From Mucor racemosus (Eukaryota; Mucoromycota; Mucoromycetes; Mucorales; Mucoraceae): DNA of 64,000 bases. The notes beneath the pieces were generated by a model. It did no database searches, was not told where the DNA came from, and saw only the letters and a program-made list of their open reading frames with translations. Position numbers and translations under genes: made by a program. Below are positions 22,899-33,990 of the stretch, piece after piece (positions within the stretch are counted from its first letter, which is position 1; every line of letters starts with the position of its first letter). Where the stretch lies: the NCBI GenBank assembly GCA_027405735.1, contig JAPEHQ010000004.1, positions 2,914,001 to 2,978,000 of the forward strand, in the 5' to 3' direction.

Positions 22899-25800
22899 TC
22901 ATTCTCCCTTTCATGAAAGAGCCTAAGGTCTACGATGTTCACAGTAGAGACACGCTTCGGAGCTTCTGGTTTTACGATCTTGTAAGATGTGCCTTCTTTG
23001 TTGTTGACCTCCTTGATTTGCCATGGACCTGTCCAACGTACTTTCGGGAAAGAACCTAACTTTGCATGGTTTTTCCTCATCACCAGATCACCGACCTTTA
23101 GTTTTTCCAATTCCTTAGTTTTCTTGTTATATTGCTTCGCCTGTTGTTCTTGAGCCTTTTTGATATTAATGAGAGCCTTGCTATGTATAATTGGAATCTT
23201 CTCATTGAGGAATTCAGACCATTCTTGTATACCAGTAGCTTTCGTATTTACCGGAGCTTCAGTAGAGGGTAGTAAAGGCATAGTAGCTTTACGTCCAAAC
23301 ATCACTTCAAAGGGAGAAAACCTAGTACTTGCTTGAGTTGCCGTATTGTACGCAAACATTACAAATGGAAGATGTTGTACCCAGGATCTTGCATCATTGC
23401 CAACTACAATTGCCAGGCTAGTCTTGAGTGTTCTGTTGATCCTTTCAACCAATCCATCAGACTGTGGATGTTCTACCGACGTAAGAGATCTTGCAATTCC
23501 CAATCTTTTGCAGACCATATTCATAGCCTCTGAAATATAATTACTTCCATTGTCGCTGATTATTCTTGATGGCATTCCATACTTCAAAACCACTTCGTAC
23601 AATAACACCTGTACAGTAGAATGTGTATCCATTGTTTTGAGAGGAACCGTTACAACCCATTTAGAGAGATACTCCATCATTGCCAATAGAAATCTTTCAC
23701 CATTGTATCCTTCAGACAGAATTGCAATATCAGTCGCCCATATTTCCCCCACGTATCTTGGAGTGATCGGGTTCATAGGAGGGCGCTTGACATCGTTCCT
23801 AACTTTGAATCTTTGGCAGCCTTCACACAATTTTACCCAGTTTTGAACATCAGTCTTCATGTTTGGCCACCACCCAATTTCTCTAGTCTTGTCCAATGTT
23901 TTCTTGACACCAAAATGTCCTGCATAAGGCTTGCTATGCACATGATATAAGACTTGCTCGACGAGAGTAACTGGAACAAATGGAACCACCTTCTCTTCTT
24001 CAGAGTAACACACTAAATTATTATGCCATACATAGGGTAACCTGACACCATCCCTAAGAGTCACTTTGATTGCCGGATCTATTTTCTGGAGTTCTTGAAA
24101 AGTTTCTTGACTAATTTCTTTTAAAGGTTCTTGTACATTCACATCCGCAATTCTTGATAAAGCATCGGCATCAGTGTTGAGGACTCCTTTTTTATGCACA
24201 ATATCATACGGTTGATACTCTTGCAGTGCCATTATCCAGCGAGCTAAACGTCCACGAGGTAGCTTTGTACTGAGAATACTCTTGAGTGCTGCATGATCAA
24301 TGTATATCGTAAACTTGCTGCCATAAAGGTAAGGATGGAATTGCTTGAGCGACCACACAATTGCCAGACACTCTTTTTCGGTAGTAGTATAGTTGCATTC
24401 AGCGCTATTCAAAGTTCTACTTGCATAGGCAATTGGCCTTCCTTGTTGGACTACACACGCACCTAAACCCACATCAGAAGCATCACAATGTAAATCATAC
24501 GGCAGTTGTGGATTTGGATAAGCCAGTGTAGGTAGAGAGATCAGATCTTTCTTAACCAGATCAAATGCTTGCTGAGTCTCTTTCGTCCAATTATACGGAA
24601 CATCTTTCTTTAATAGAGCATACAGAGGTTTTGCCTTGCTTGATAGACTGTCAATAAACTTATGATAGAAAACTGCAAAACCCAGAAATCGTAGTAGCCC
24701 TTTCTTGTTGATTGGAGGCTTCCAGTCTTGAACCACCTTGATCTTTTCCGGATTAGATCGAATACCTTCGCCACTGACTAGAAAACCTAAGAACTTGACT
24801 TCTTTACTGAACCATTGGCATTTCTTCGGATTGATACGTAAGTTAAACTTGTTTAGGCGTTCCAATACTCGTTCTACATCCTGTTTGTGTTCTTCCAAAG
24901 AACGACTAAATATACAAGCGTCATCACAGAAAAATACCGTTCTGGGAAGGCCTTTAAGAACAATTGACATTAGCCTACTAAATGACGATGGGCCATTTAC
25001 GCAGCCGTAAGGCATCGAAACCCATTCGTATAACGAACCACCTGCCTGGAAGGCCGTTTTCCTTGAAGAACCATCGTTTTTGTTCAATGGCAGTTGCCAA
25101 AAGCCCGACTTTAAATCACAGGTTGTAAACCACGAGTATCCTTGAAACTGCTCTAACAAATCCGAGATCAAGGGAAGTGGAAATTTGTCCTTCACCGTTA
25201 CCTTGTTTAAGTTTCTATAATCGACACAAAATCGAAAAGAACCATCTGGTTTCTTGATAAGAACCACGGGAGAACACCAATCACTGTTCCTCGGAACAAT
25301 GACCTTTTTCTTTAGCATCATCTCCACCTCCTTCTGAATAGCCTCATTTTCCGCAGGAGATCTTCTGAAGTCCCTTGTAACCGTTGGAGCCGCATTTCCA
25401 GTATCGATTGAGTGTTCATACGGAGCAGTTGTAAGACTCTGCTCATCATCGTCCTTGGTTACATTTGGAAATTTGTTAAGAAGTTCTTGAACGACCAGTT
25501 CCATATTATTGTTCTCCTGGATCTTGTTCTTGATCACTGATTTTTCCTTTGGATGCAACAAGATGTCTTCCTTCTCCAGCCAATCCATACCTAGTATCAA
25601 TTCCTCATTTTGGTCTGGAACTACCAATAGACATGCACGACTAGTATCACCTTGATTGAACCTAAATTCCCAAATTGCTTTGCTGGCAGCAATCTGCGTT
25701 GAGGTATTACCATATCGGATTATTTGCTGCTTGCAAGCAAATTCTTGTAATCCTAACCTAGCCACCGTAGCCTTGGAAACTGTACTGATTGTTGAACCAG

Positions 25801-27538
25801 TGTCCACCAACACGTCTTGCTTCTTGCCATCCATACTAGTAGCCTTTATCTTGAACCGCTCACCACCTTTCGTGTATCTTGCCTCTCGGTCTTCATTTAC
25901 CTCTTGGTTGTTGTTGTGCATTAAATGCGCAAAGATATCGATGTCTTCATCATCCGAAAGTTCGTCTTTCTCTTGTACCCTGTCTTGCTGCTCGTCTTGC
26001 ACCTGTGCTTCTTGCAGTTCTTGCAGATTTTGCTTATGTTCCTTTTTCGCAAAACAGTCTCTCTTGATATGGCCTCTCTTGCCGCAGTTGTAACATTCCC
26101 TGTTATCCTTGCCTTCAGTCTTCTTGTTATCACGACGATAACCACCGAATCTTGGTTTTCCACCATTATTTCTCTTGCCCTTGTACTCTTGCTGATAATT
26201 TTGTTGCTCTTCCACAGTATTCTCTTGATCATACTGTTGTACTGGTCCCATGTATGTTGTCTTTTTAGCTCTGGACAACGATCGTTCAATCTCTGTTGCG
26301 ATCTTAATACCTTCCGTGAGAGTCGTAGCACCTCTCAAAATTACTGCTTGTTCTAGTTCTGGTTTCAACCTATCCTTGAGATAATCCAACTGGATGCTAG
26401 GTTGATAGATTCCAGCCCGTTGTAGCAAGCTAGTAATTTCAGGACCAAACGTCTTCATAAGCTTGTCACCTTGCTTATACGATTTTAATTCATCAAAAGC
26501 GATCAATGTTGGATCACTTCCTTGAGCATGCATATGTAAGAATGCTTTCTTTATTTCCTCCCAGTCATTCTTGATGGATGGTTCTAATCCGATGAACCAA
26601 TCCAACGTATCACCACCGAAGACAGCAACCAATTCTTCTGCCTTCTCCTTGTTAGTGAACCCGAGGTAATCTGCCAATACTTCATATCTATTGACCCATT
26701 GTTGTGCCTCGTATGGAGTACCTTTTGAGAATGTCTCAAACTTGTGTCTTCGTCTTCTTTCCAAAAAGACAGGATCCATTTTCTTAACTTGACCCTTCAT
26801 AGCCTCTTCCGGTTTAGTAGTAACCTTGGCCTGATTGCTCTTCTGCATTTGAGCTTCTAACATTGCTATTCTCTGTTTCAAGAATATCGTTTCCGCAGTA
26901 TCTTGAGGACCTTCCTGCACAGTAATACCACCTGTAGCGTCCCTGATAATGGTACTTGGATTATATGTACCCATTATCATATACTGATAATCCATAGGTA
27001 GACCTAAATCTTGACAGACCCCTAGTGTCGGCCAGTTGAACTCGCGAACCAAACTGTTCATAGTTCCTCCAGGTCCAGCGTGTAACATACCAGTTAAGTC
27101 GTTCAGCATCTGCATTCTCTCAACTTCAACTTGACTGTCCAAGTGTTGCACTTGAGCTCTATCTTCCTCGGCTGATGCTTCTTGTTCCTGTATCAAGTCT
27201 TGAAACATACCCCGATCATGAGGATTGATGTGTTGCATAGACATTGCAACCATATGAGCTCTTGACAGCTTGATCTGCATAGAATCAATAATAGCTTGAC
27301 GACCACCAGTGCAATACTTCACCAGATTTTCGTACCTGTCCTTGACGGTCATGAAAATTTCACGAACAGATTTTCCATCATACTGAGATGCGTTCTCGAC
27401 ATCTGACATGGCTGTACCACGGACACTTGAAAAATCTTGGAAATTGGAATCACCCATTCCTCTCTCCTCATTTTCGTTAACCTGTTCACCAGCGAGATCC
27501 TTGGGAGCGTATTTACTTTGACTTGTATTGTTTGCCAT
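22814..27538 (-). CDS. Ty3/gypsy Gag-Pol polyprotein (1574 aa, single ORF)
   Basis: Order along the protein: Gag-like region about 1-470 with a retrotransposon gag helix block near 260-420; one CCHC zinc knuckle at 482-495 (CYNCGKRGHIKRDC); aspartic protease with VDTGST at 578-583; reverse transcriptase about 745-925 with CDLKSGFW (D808) and the catalytic doublet CDD (872-873), preceded by FF instead of the usual Y-x-DD; RNase H about 1010-1130 (D1019); integrase with an HHCC finger (H1199, H1208, C1238, C1241) and D1270, D1329, E1365. The tail lacks a chromodomain. The order RT-RNase H-integrase is the Ty3 order. Gag and Pol are in one frame, so no frameshift is needed. The ATG lies only about five bases beyond the primer-binding site. 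The frame is fully open. Confidence 0.96.
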   Translation of the reverse strand: MANNTSQSKYAPKDLAGEQVNENEERGMGDSNFQDFSSVRGTAMSDVENASQYDGKSVREIFMTVKDRYENLVKYCTGGRQAIIDSMQIKLSRAHMVAMSMQHINPHDRGMFQDLIQEQEASAEEDRAQVQHLDSQVEVERMQMLNDLTGMLHAGPGGTMNSLVREFNWPTLGVCQDLGLPMDYQYMIMGTYNPSTIIRDATGGITVQEGPQDTAETIFLKQRIAMLEAQMQKSNQAKVTTKPEEAMKGQVKKMDPVFLERRRRHKFETFSKGTPYEAQQWVNRYEVLADYLGFTNKEKAEELVAVFGGDTLDWFIGLEPSIKNDWEEIKKAFLHMHAQGSDPTLIAFDELKSYKQGDKLMKTFGPEITSLLQRAGIYQPSIQLDYLKDRLKPELEQAVILRGATTLTEGIKIATEIERSLSRAKKTTYMGPVQQYDQENTVEEQQNYQQEYKGKRNNGGKPRFGGYRRDNKKTEGKDNRECYNCGKRGHIKRDCFAKKEHKQNLQELQEAQVQDEQQDRVQEKDELSDDEDIDIFAHLMHNNNQEVNEDREARYTKGGERFKIKATSMDGKKQDVLVDTGSTISTVSKATVARLGLQEFACKQQIIRYGNTSTQIAASKAIWEFRFNQGDTSRACLLVVPDQNEELILGMDWLEKEDILLHPKEKSVIKNKIQENNNMELVVQELLNKFPNVTKDDDEQSLTTAPYEHSIDTGNAAPTVTRDFRRSPAENEAIQKEVEMMLKKKVIVPRNSDWCSPVVLIKKPDGSFRFCVDYRNLNKVTVKDKFPLPLISDLLEQFQGYSWFTTCDLKSGFWQLPLNKNDGSSRKTAFQAGGSLYEWVSMPYGCVNGPSSFSRLMSIVLKGLPRTVFFCDDACIFSRSLEEHKQDVERVLERLNKFNLRINPKKCQWFSKEVKFLGFLVSGEGIRSNPEKIKVVQDWKPPINKKGLLRFLGFAVFYHKFIDSLSSKAKPLYALLKKDVPYNWTKETQQAFDLVKKDLISLPTLAYPNPQLPYDLHCDASDVGLGACVVQQGRPIAYASRTLNSAECNYTTTEKECLAIVWSLKQFHPYLYGSKFTIYIDHAALKSILSTKLPRGRLARWIMALQEYQPYDIVHKKGVLNTDADALSRIADVNVQEPLKEISQETFQELQKIDPAIKVTLRDGVRLPYVWHNNLVCYSEEEKVVPFVPVTLVEQVLYHVHSKPYAGHFGVKKTLDKTREIGWWPNMKTDVQNWVKLCEGCQRFKVRNDVKRPPMNPITPRYVGEIWATDIAILSEGYNGERFLLAMMEYLSKWVVTVPLKTMDTHSTVQVLLYEVVLKYGMPSRIISDNGSNYISEAMNMVCKRLGIARSLTSVEHPQSDGLVERINRTLKTSLAIVVGNDARSWVQHLPFVMFAYNTATQASTRFSPFEVMFGRKATMPLLPSTEAPVNTKATGIQEWSEFLNEKIPIIHSKALINIKKAQEQQAKQYNKKTKELEKLKVGDLVMRKNHAKLGSFPKVRWTGPWQIKEVNNKEGTSYKIVKPEAPKRVSTVNIVDLRLFHERENDVVAPRPSESEPIINARDTARIYEKVAW

Positions 27539-27555
27539 TTTAGCTTCTCCACCAA

Positions 27556-27811
27556 TGTAATGTCCGAGATATTATGTTATTTAGAATAAAGAATAATTGT
27601 TTATTGATTGATTATGTACTCGCTATTTATACTATTATGTTAATTGACTACGGATACATGGTTGTTAATCATGTACCAATAGATTACTTCTAGAAGGTGT
27701 CTATGCCTTGGTCTTGCTACGCATGCTTACCAAGCAACCTTCTCGTAGATTCTAGCAGTGTCTCTAGCATTAATGATTGGTTCACTTTCCGAAGGCCTTG
27801 GAGCCACTACA
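27556..27811 (-). repeat. 5' LTR of the Ty3 element
   Basis: 256 bp, identical to the other LTR. It is presumed to carry the element's promoter. The short open frame starting at 27697 on the plus strand is an LTR shadow and is not a gene. Confidence 0.96.
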
Positions 27812-27816
27812 ATTTT

Positions 27817-29478
27817 ATAATACTGGAGGACTTTTTCAAGAATTTACAATGCTATACCCACTTGATTCAAGCTTATTACTGTAAACCTTTATACATGTTA
27901 ATATTATGTGGCAGTTTATTTGATGATAATGTAGTCTTACTTTATAATTATTGCGTTAGAGGTGATTTACATTGAGTTTTATTCTTACCTGACTATCCAA
28001 TATCATAAACATAAACATGACCATCACTGAAACCGATTGCCGCCTTCTATCCTCTTTGTCCCAAGCCAATTTATCCAATGCTTTACTAGAACCAACTTAA
28101 CTACTTACAAATGGTTCCTCGGTATTTACATTCAAATTTCATAAAATAAATTGACTGGTTCCATCTACAGTAGTATCAAACGTATCATCAGCCCGCCTTA
28201 TGATAAATGTCAATCTAAAATGAGAAACATCCCCCATTGTCATTGTCATTGTTATAAGCTATTAAAAGCTTAATTTTTAATAATACAATAATTAAATAAA
28301 AGACAAAATGATACTAATCGCATATGGTGAGTATTCAACATCTAGTTGAGTTTAATGAAGAATGCTTTTGAACCCTTTTGAAAATCCTGAAACAAACACA
28401 ACATCTTGGTCCTATAATTTCTATTCATCAAAATGTCGCGATTTCCACCACACAATGAATGCACTTTTTATCAATAATCTTGACCTCATTTTACATTGAG
28501 TATCAGTTTTTACCGATTATATTTTCTCTGATTCATTAATATTTGGTCATATTGGACGATAATGTATTAAATTACAATTTAATAGTAGTATACTGTTGGC
28601 AGTTTTTTGTTATTATTTAAAAATTTGATCCTATTATTATTATTATTACCATCATCAATTATAATTGTCAAACTAATTGATTCATACAGTATATCATGTT
28701 ACTATTTCGCATTTGTAGAGATTGCAGTGGAATTACATACTAAAAACGCTTGATAATAATAAAATTGTTACGCCAGGAGATTATATCAATCTCAAAGCTA
28801 AAATAATGTACTAAATCATTTAATGAAAATAAAGGAAAACTGTTATAAAATGAAAGAGCACACTAAAACTAAAGAACTTTATTATAAGATCGAAACATCT
28901 TCTTCTTTTATATTCACATTCTCTAATTATATGACTAGTCTAAAATGAGTCTATTTATATATATACATATATCCAATCAAATCTAGGTGACACACACTAG
29001 TTCCATATTCCTGCATACACGGAGCTTCATAACATAATACACAGCAATGTAGAACTTAACATATCAAACTGTGTCGTAATCTTAACCAAGGAATGCACCC
29101 AGATCTGTGGATGCAACCAAAATAACCTAAATTTCAAGTGTCGCTCATAAAATATGATGCCACTTGAAATGTGAACAGCAATAATAAACAACCGCTTCAA
29201 TTGAACACAATAACAGACGCATGCTAAAAATATGATGTAGTGGAATTACATACTAAAAACGCTTGATAAAAATAAAACAACCTAAATTCCAAGCGTCGCT
29301 CATAAAATATAATGCCACTTAAAATGTGAACAACGATAATAAACAAACGCTTCAATTGAACATTGAACACAATAACAAACGCATGCTAAAAATATTAAAT
29401 ACCCTTTTTGAACCATACATGTCGTGTAGATGATAGCACCCTTGATCACGGCGCAATCAATTACACAAATGACATATA
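27817..29478. other. Gene-free spacer with short direct repeats
   Basis: About 1.65 kb, AT-rich. A 30-base string (AGTGGAATTACATACTAAAA and following) occurs at 28726-28755 and again near 29238-29268. A longer unit of about 110 bp is repeated at 29124-29233 and 29279-29395 with a few differences. No gene is supported. Confidence 0.55.
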
Positions 29479-31123
29479 CAGTGACCCCCAAAACTGTCCC
29501 AATGTTTCCTAGTTTTGAGTTTAGTATGATTTTCAGGTACAACAAATATATTTAAAGTACGACATATTTTATATATTTCGGAAGATCAATTAATTTCCTT
29601 TTATATTAAACTAAAAAAATCTCGAATTTCATTGGTCCGCTATATTTATACCCTGTCTGGGACAGCATATGCATTGGGACAGTTTTGAGAGCTTACGCGG
29701 GAAAAAATATAATCCTATTTAATAGTCCGTCCAAAGGCCGTTTCTTTCCAAATATACTTTCACACAATTGGGCATGCTATCAAAAACTTTTTGGCACTCC
29801 TCCTGTTTAATGGTGTTGTACCAAACCTCAGTTACACGCTCCGAAAGATCAAGGATTCATTTGGGCGCTGTTTTGTACTCATTAAGCCTCCTCTTTAATA
29901 AGATCCACATATTTTCGATCGGATTCAAGTCAGGAGATAGCGGAGACCAATTTATTACTTCATAGTCTTGATCCAATAGATATTCCTTGACTAAATTTGA
30001 CGTATGCTTTGGAGCATTGTCATGCTGGAAAATGATCTGATCACGACGAAGGCCTAATTTATCCAAAGTAAAATTGAAAGTCCGATCCAAATCGTCTTCA
30101 AAGATTTGTTTATACAAATGTCGATCCACAGTACCCTCAATTCTGCATATCTATCGAACTCCGGCATACGTAATGGCCCTCCAAAACATGACACTCCCAC
30201 CGCCATCTATAACGGTCATCTTCACATAATTAGATTTCAAGCTCTCACCGTCTCAAATCCAAAGCCAGCTTCTTCCATTTAAGTTAAATCTATTAATGTT
30301 GGTCTCATCTGATCAAATCACCCTTTTCCGTTCGTCGGAATTCCAATCCTTGCGAAGATGACACCATTCTAAACGCCTTTTAATATTAGCCGGAGACAGC
30401 ATAGGTTTTTTAGGCTTGATAATTGCTCCTATGCTCCCCCTACGGAGCGATTTCGGACAGTTTCCGGGCTTTTATTAACTCCGAAATTACTCTCAAGTAG
30501 TTTAAAATGTTACTTGAATTTTTGACTGCTTTTTTTGTTGCTTGGCGAACACAAAACCTTTCATCAGATTCAAACAGCAATTTAAGTCGACCCCTTTTAG
30601 ACACACCCAAACTTGTGCAACACCGTTTTTTAATTTTTTCCACAACAGGCTTACCTACATGCAATATTTCCGCAACTTGGCGCACTGATTTACCGGTGTT
30701 TAAAAGACTAATGGCATCATTCTCCTTATTCTCCTGAAGTTTTTTCATATTAATTTTCAATAGGCCAAAGCACCAGAATCTGTATATGAAATATGCATCT
30801 TTTTTATTTTCTTTACCCAATTAGGTGTTTATTTACTGATTTCCAAGCGCTCAAGATACTAGTGCAAATTATGGTTCTACAATCATCGATTATCTAAAAA
30901 TCAAAAATGGCTCTCAAAACTGTCCCAATGCATATACTGTCCCAAATTGGGTATAAATTCAATTGACCAATAAAATTCGAGATTTTTTTAGTTTAATATA
31001 AAAGGAAATTAATTGATCTTCCGAAATATATAAAATATGTCGTACTTTAAATATATTTGTTGTACCTGAAAATCATACTAAACTTAAAACTAAGAAACAT
31101 TGGGACAGTTTTGGGGGTCACTG
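29479..31123 (-). mobile_element. Tc1-like transposon A (degenerate)
   Basis: A 1645-bp element flanked by TA. Terminal inverted repeats are about 212 bp (29479-29690 and 30912-31123), starting CAGTGACCCCCAAAACTG. Each terminal repeat also carries a small inverted pair of its own: AAAACTGTCCCAATG at the outer side and CATTGGGACAGTTTT at the inner side. A broken minus-strand transposase lies within. Termini, TA target and the DD34E catalytic spacing place it in Tc1. Confidence 0.92.
29857..30748 (-). pseudogene. Tc1 (DD34E) transposase, broken, element A
   Basis: The N-terminal part (from 30748) has a helix-turn-helix pattern (SLLNTGKSVRQVAEILHV). The C-terminal part (30129-29857) has QHDNAPKHTS and SPDLNPIENMW, with exactly 34 residues between the second D and the E, the Tc1 spacing. 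The middle is out of frame and carries stops (30130-30440). Not functional as it stands. Confidence 0.88.
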
Positions 31124-31492
31124 TATATCAAAACAGGATTATATCCAAATCAATAATGATAATAAACAAAGATATCAATTTAGTCAACTGCTCATCTATA
31201 TCGAAGTTGCACTATCAATATAAATAAGATTCAAGCATATAAAAAACTACCCCTTAAAAATCAAGGTTACATAAAATAGATATAACAGAAATAAACAAAA
31301 CAACCATTTCCCAAAAGGTCGATATTGTCACACTTGACATACGATCCCTTATGGTCAATGCTCTACACAATTTACCCCTTAAAATATCAAATCAATAACA
31401 ATGTACTCAAAACTGGAAGATTACTAAATATACATCCATTCAAGTCTGATGGTATCCAAGTTCTCCAAATCATCACTATAAATACCCTCATA
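31124..31492. other. Spacer between the two Tc1 elements
   Basis: About 370 bp, AT-rich, ending in the TA target of element B. No gene or repeat recognised. Confidence 0.5.
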
Positions 31493-33128
31493 CAGTGAGT
31501 CGCAAAACCCTTTCAATGATTTGGAAATTTGAATGAAAATAACCATAACTTTCTCAATTTCAGTCGGAGATACCCTAAATTTCTATTTTAAGTAATTCAA
31601 ACGTTTTTAAATTATTTTCAAAAAGTCCGATCTAATTAATTAAAGTTCCGCAAAAACTATGCAAGTTTAAAAAAAGGTACATCATTGAAACGGTTTTGCA
31701 CGCACAGGCTTAAAATTACAATTTTGTAACCCCTAACTTGTACATTAACGCTGGATATCTTATAAAACAGAGAAATATGCGGAAAATATATGAGATGTTT
31801 TTCAATTTTTACCCTGCCTTTTTCACTAGTAGTTTCAAGCAAAATCATCAAGATGAAAACTGTATCGGATGCCAAACGTAATGACGTTATCTCTCTGTTA
31901 AATTCAGGCCATACCGTATCGAAAATTGCTCGTCATGTAGCTGTTAGTCAAGCCACAGTATGTCGTATTGAAAAAAAGACCTGTCCTGACCGAGAAAAAC
32001 TTAAAGGAGACCGACCATCTAAGCTGACTACTGCGGATATGAGATATTGTGTCCATAAAATCACCAAAGGTGGCTTGGATAATGCGTTACAAGCCAAAAA
32101 AGAGCTTTATCGTAATGTACACGTTAATGGCAGTGCGAATACTGTACTAGGGCTCTTCGGGATAATGGTTTAGGCGCATTACCTAAGATAAAAAAGCCAG
32201 AAATTAGTGATGAAAATGCAAAGGATCGCCTCCGCTGATGTAAAAACAGAATTGATTGGACTTTGGATGACTGAAACCGTGTTATATCTACTGATGAGGC
32301 TAGAATTAATTGTTTTAACTTGGATGATCGAATTTGGTGCTGGAAAAGAGACAGCGAGGAGATAAAACCTAAGCATACCAAAAAACAAGAAAAATGGAGA
32401 TGGTCGTATCATGATTTGGAGCTCTATTTCTTGGTCTGGTGTCGTTTGGTTGTCCAAGGTCGAAGGTAATATAAACTCCAACCTATACAAAACTATTATT
32501 GATGATGATGTGGAGAAATCCATTGGCGATATGTGTCAAAAATTGAAGTTGCGTCGTAATTAGGTTATCCTTCAACAAGACAACGATTCTAAGCACACCT
32601 CTAATTTAATGAAAGAAGACTTCAAAACAAAAAAATATGAAGTAATGTCATGGCCAGCGCAATTTCCAGTCCTTAATCCCATTGAAAATATGTGGAGGTT
32701 ATTGAAAATCCGCCTAAACGAATACGATACATCTCCAAAAGGGATGAATGATATTTGGGTCAGAACTCAAGAGATTTGGTATGACAACATAACAGTTGGG
32801 GAATATCAAAAAGTTATTTCGAGTATGCCTCATTGTGTAAAAGCTTGTATTAAAGCAAAAGGTTACGGTATTGATTATTGACTGCATTTAAATAAGCTTC
32901 AATTTTTTTTTAATAATGCGTGCAAAACCGTTTCAATGATGTACCTTTTTTTAAACTTGCATATTTTTTGCGGAACTTTAATTAATTAGATCGGACTTTT
33001 TGAAAATAATTTAAAAACGTTTGAATTACTTAAAATAGAAATTTAGGGTATCTCCGACTGAAATTGAGAAAGTTATGGTTATTTTCATTCAAATTTCCAA
33101 ATCATTGAAAGGGTTTTGCGACTCACTG
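31493..33128 (+). mobile_element. Tc1-like transposon B (degenerate)
   Basis: A 1636-bp element flanked by TA. Terminal inverted repeats are 212 bp (31493-31704 and 32917-33128), starting CAGTGAGTCGCAAAACCC. As in element A, each terminal repeat is bounded by its own small inverted pair (GCAAAACC... and ...GGTTTTGC with TCAATGAT/ATCATTGA). It differs from element A in nearly all terminal sequence beyond CAGTGA, so it is a different subfamily, lying in opposite orientation. Confidence 0.92.
31853..32881 (+). pseudogene. Tc1 (DD34E) transposase, broken, element B
   Basis: The N-terminus has a helix-turn-helix (SLLNSGHTVSKIARHVAVSQ). The first catalytic D region reads STDEARINCF near 32290. The second D is in LQQDNDSKHTSN (about 32580), and NPIENMWRLL carries the E, 34 residues later. 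Stop codons and frame changes at 32170-32240, 32260-32280, 32450 and 32560 interrupt it. The last segment (32609-32881) remains open. Non-functional. Confidence 0.88.
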
Positions 33129-33244
33129 TACTTTTTCAATTATTTTAAATGTTCAGAAATCTTTTAATAAAAACTTTAGCTGATTATAATTGTATTTCTA
33201 CTGCTTTTATTTTATATTTTTTTATTTTAGTAAACAACTTCGTT

Positions 33245-33990
33245 ATTTACTGCAATATACAGTATATATATGCACGTTTTATCTACTACTAAATTTTTGT
33301 ATATATACGTAGCGCTATTTTGTATTTACTGATTATATGCTTATTGAGAACTTTAGTTATATTTTCTAATGAAATAAATTTAGCTTTTACATTATTGTTC
33401 CTACCATAATTACATGATATACAGCAAAAATGACAGGTTTTTCTTTATATTTCGGTCAGGAATAAAGATTTTTTTGTAAACCAAATTGCTACTGATACTA
33501 AGCAAATAGCAGGATTATATGCCAAAGAAAAAAGATATGGTCAGATTACTCAATATTTCACAAATCAAGAAAAACAAAATAGCAGATAAGTAGAAGGACG
33601 GCAATTAAAAAAAGCAAACATAGAGGGGACGTTTGTCCTAGTTGCTAGACTTATGCGCTTTACAGCTAGTTCAAACGGAGAGGTTGTGGGTTCGAAACTC
33701 GTGTAAACGGATTTTCTTCGGAACTTGTGTTTGCCGGGCTAGAAGCGCAGCTAATCACCCCCTCGCCTTTTCTTTTCGTTTTACCTTTCTACGCACAGCT
33801 TTCAAAAGACTACCAATTGTTTTCTTCTTTTCTCTACTCCCGTATTCTTAGTATTATTTCATAAATTCATTTTCTTTATGAATATCTTATTTTACAAGCA
33901 CAAGAGATTTTACAAAAGTAGACACATTCTGCATGTAATAATTTAATAATGTAAACTGTATTGTAAGCCTACTACTGTCTGCATACTTTG
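33245..33990 (+). repeat. Third copy of the tRNA-like repeat block
   Basis: This aligns with right-arm sequence from about 18120 to 19030, with moderate divergence and a roughly 140-bp deletion around 33813. The tRNA-like part lies at 33631-33708 and is nearly unchanged, including the B-box. Similarity stops near GTCTGCATAC, where the right arm has its MITE insertion, so this copy lacks the MITE. The strong conservation of the tRNA-like part compared with its flanks is suggestive but not proof of function. Confidence 0.7.

Larger units (their letters stand above)
22643..27811 (-). mobile_element. Complete Ty3/gypsy LTR retrotransposon
   Basis: A 5169-bp element on the minus strand. The two 256-bp LTRs (22643-22898 and 27556-27811) are identical base for base and start TG, end CA. 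ATTTT lies immediately outside each end (22638-22642 and 27812-27816), giving a perfect 5-bp target duplication. A primer-binding site candidate TGGTGGAGAAGC lies at 27554-27543, adjoining the 5' LTR. A polypurine tract AAAGGGAGAATGA lies at 22911-22899, adjoining the 3' LTR. One uninterrupted gag-pol ORF fills the interior. Identical LTRs and an intact frame indicate a recent insertion that may still be active. Confidence 0.97.
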
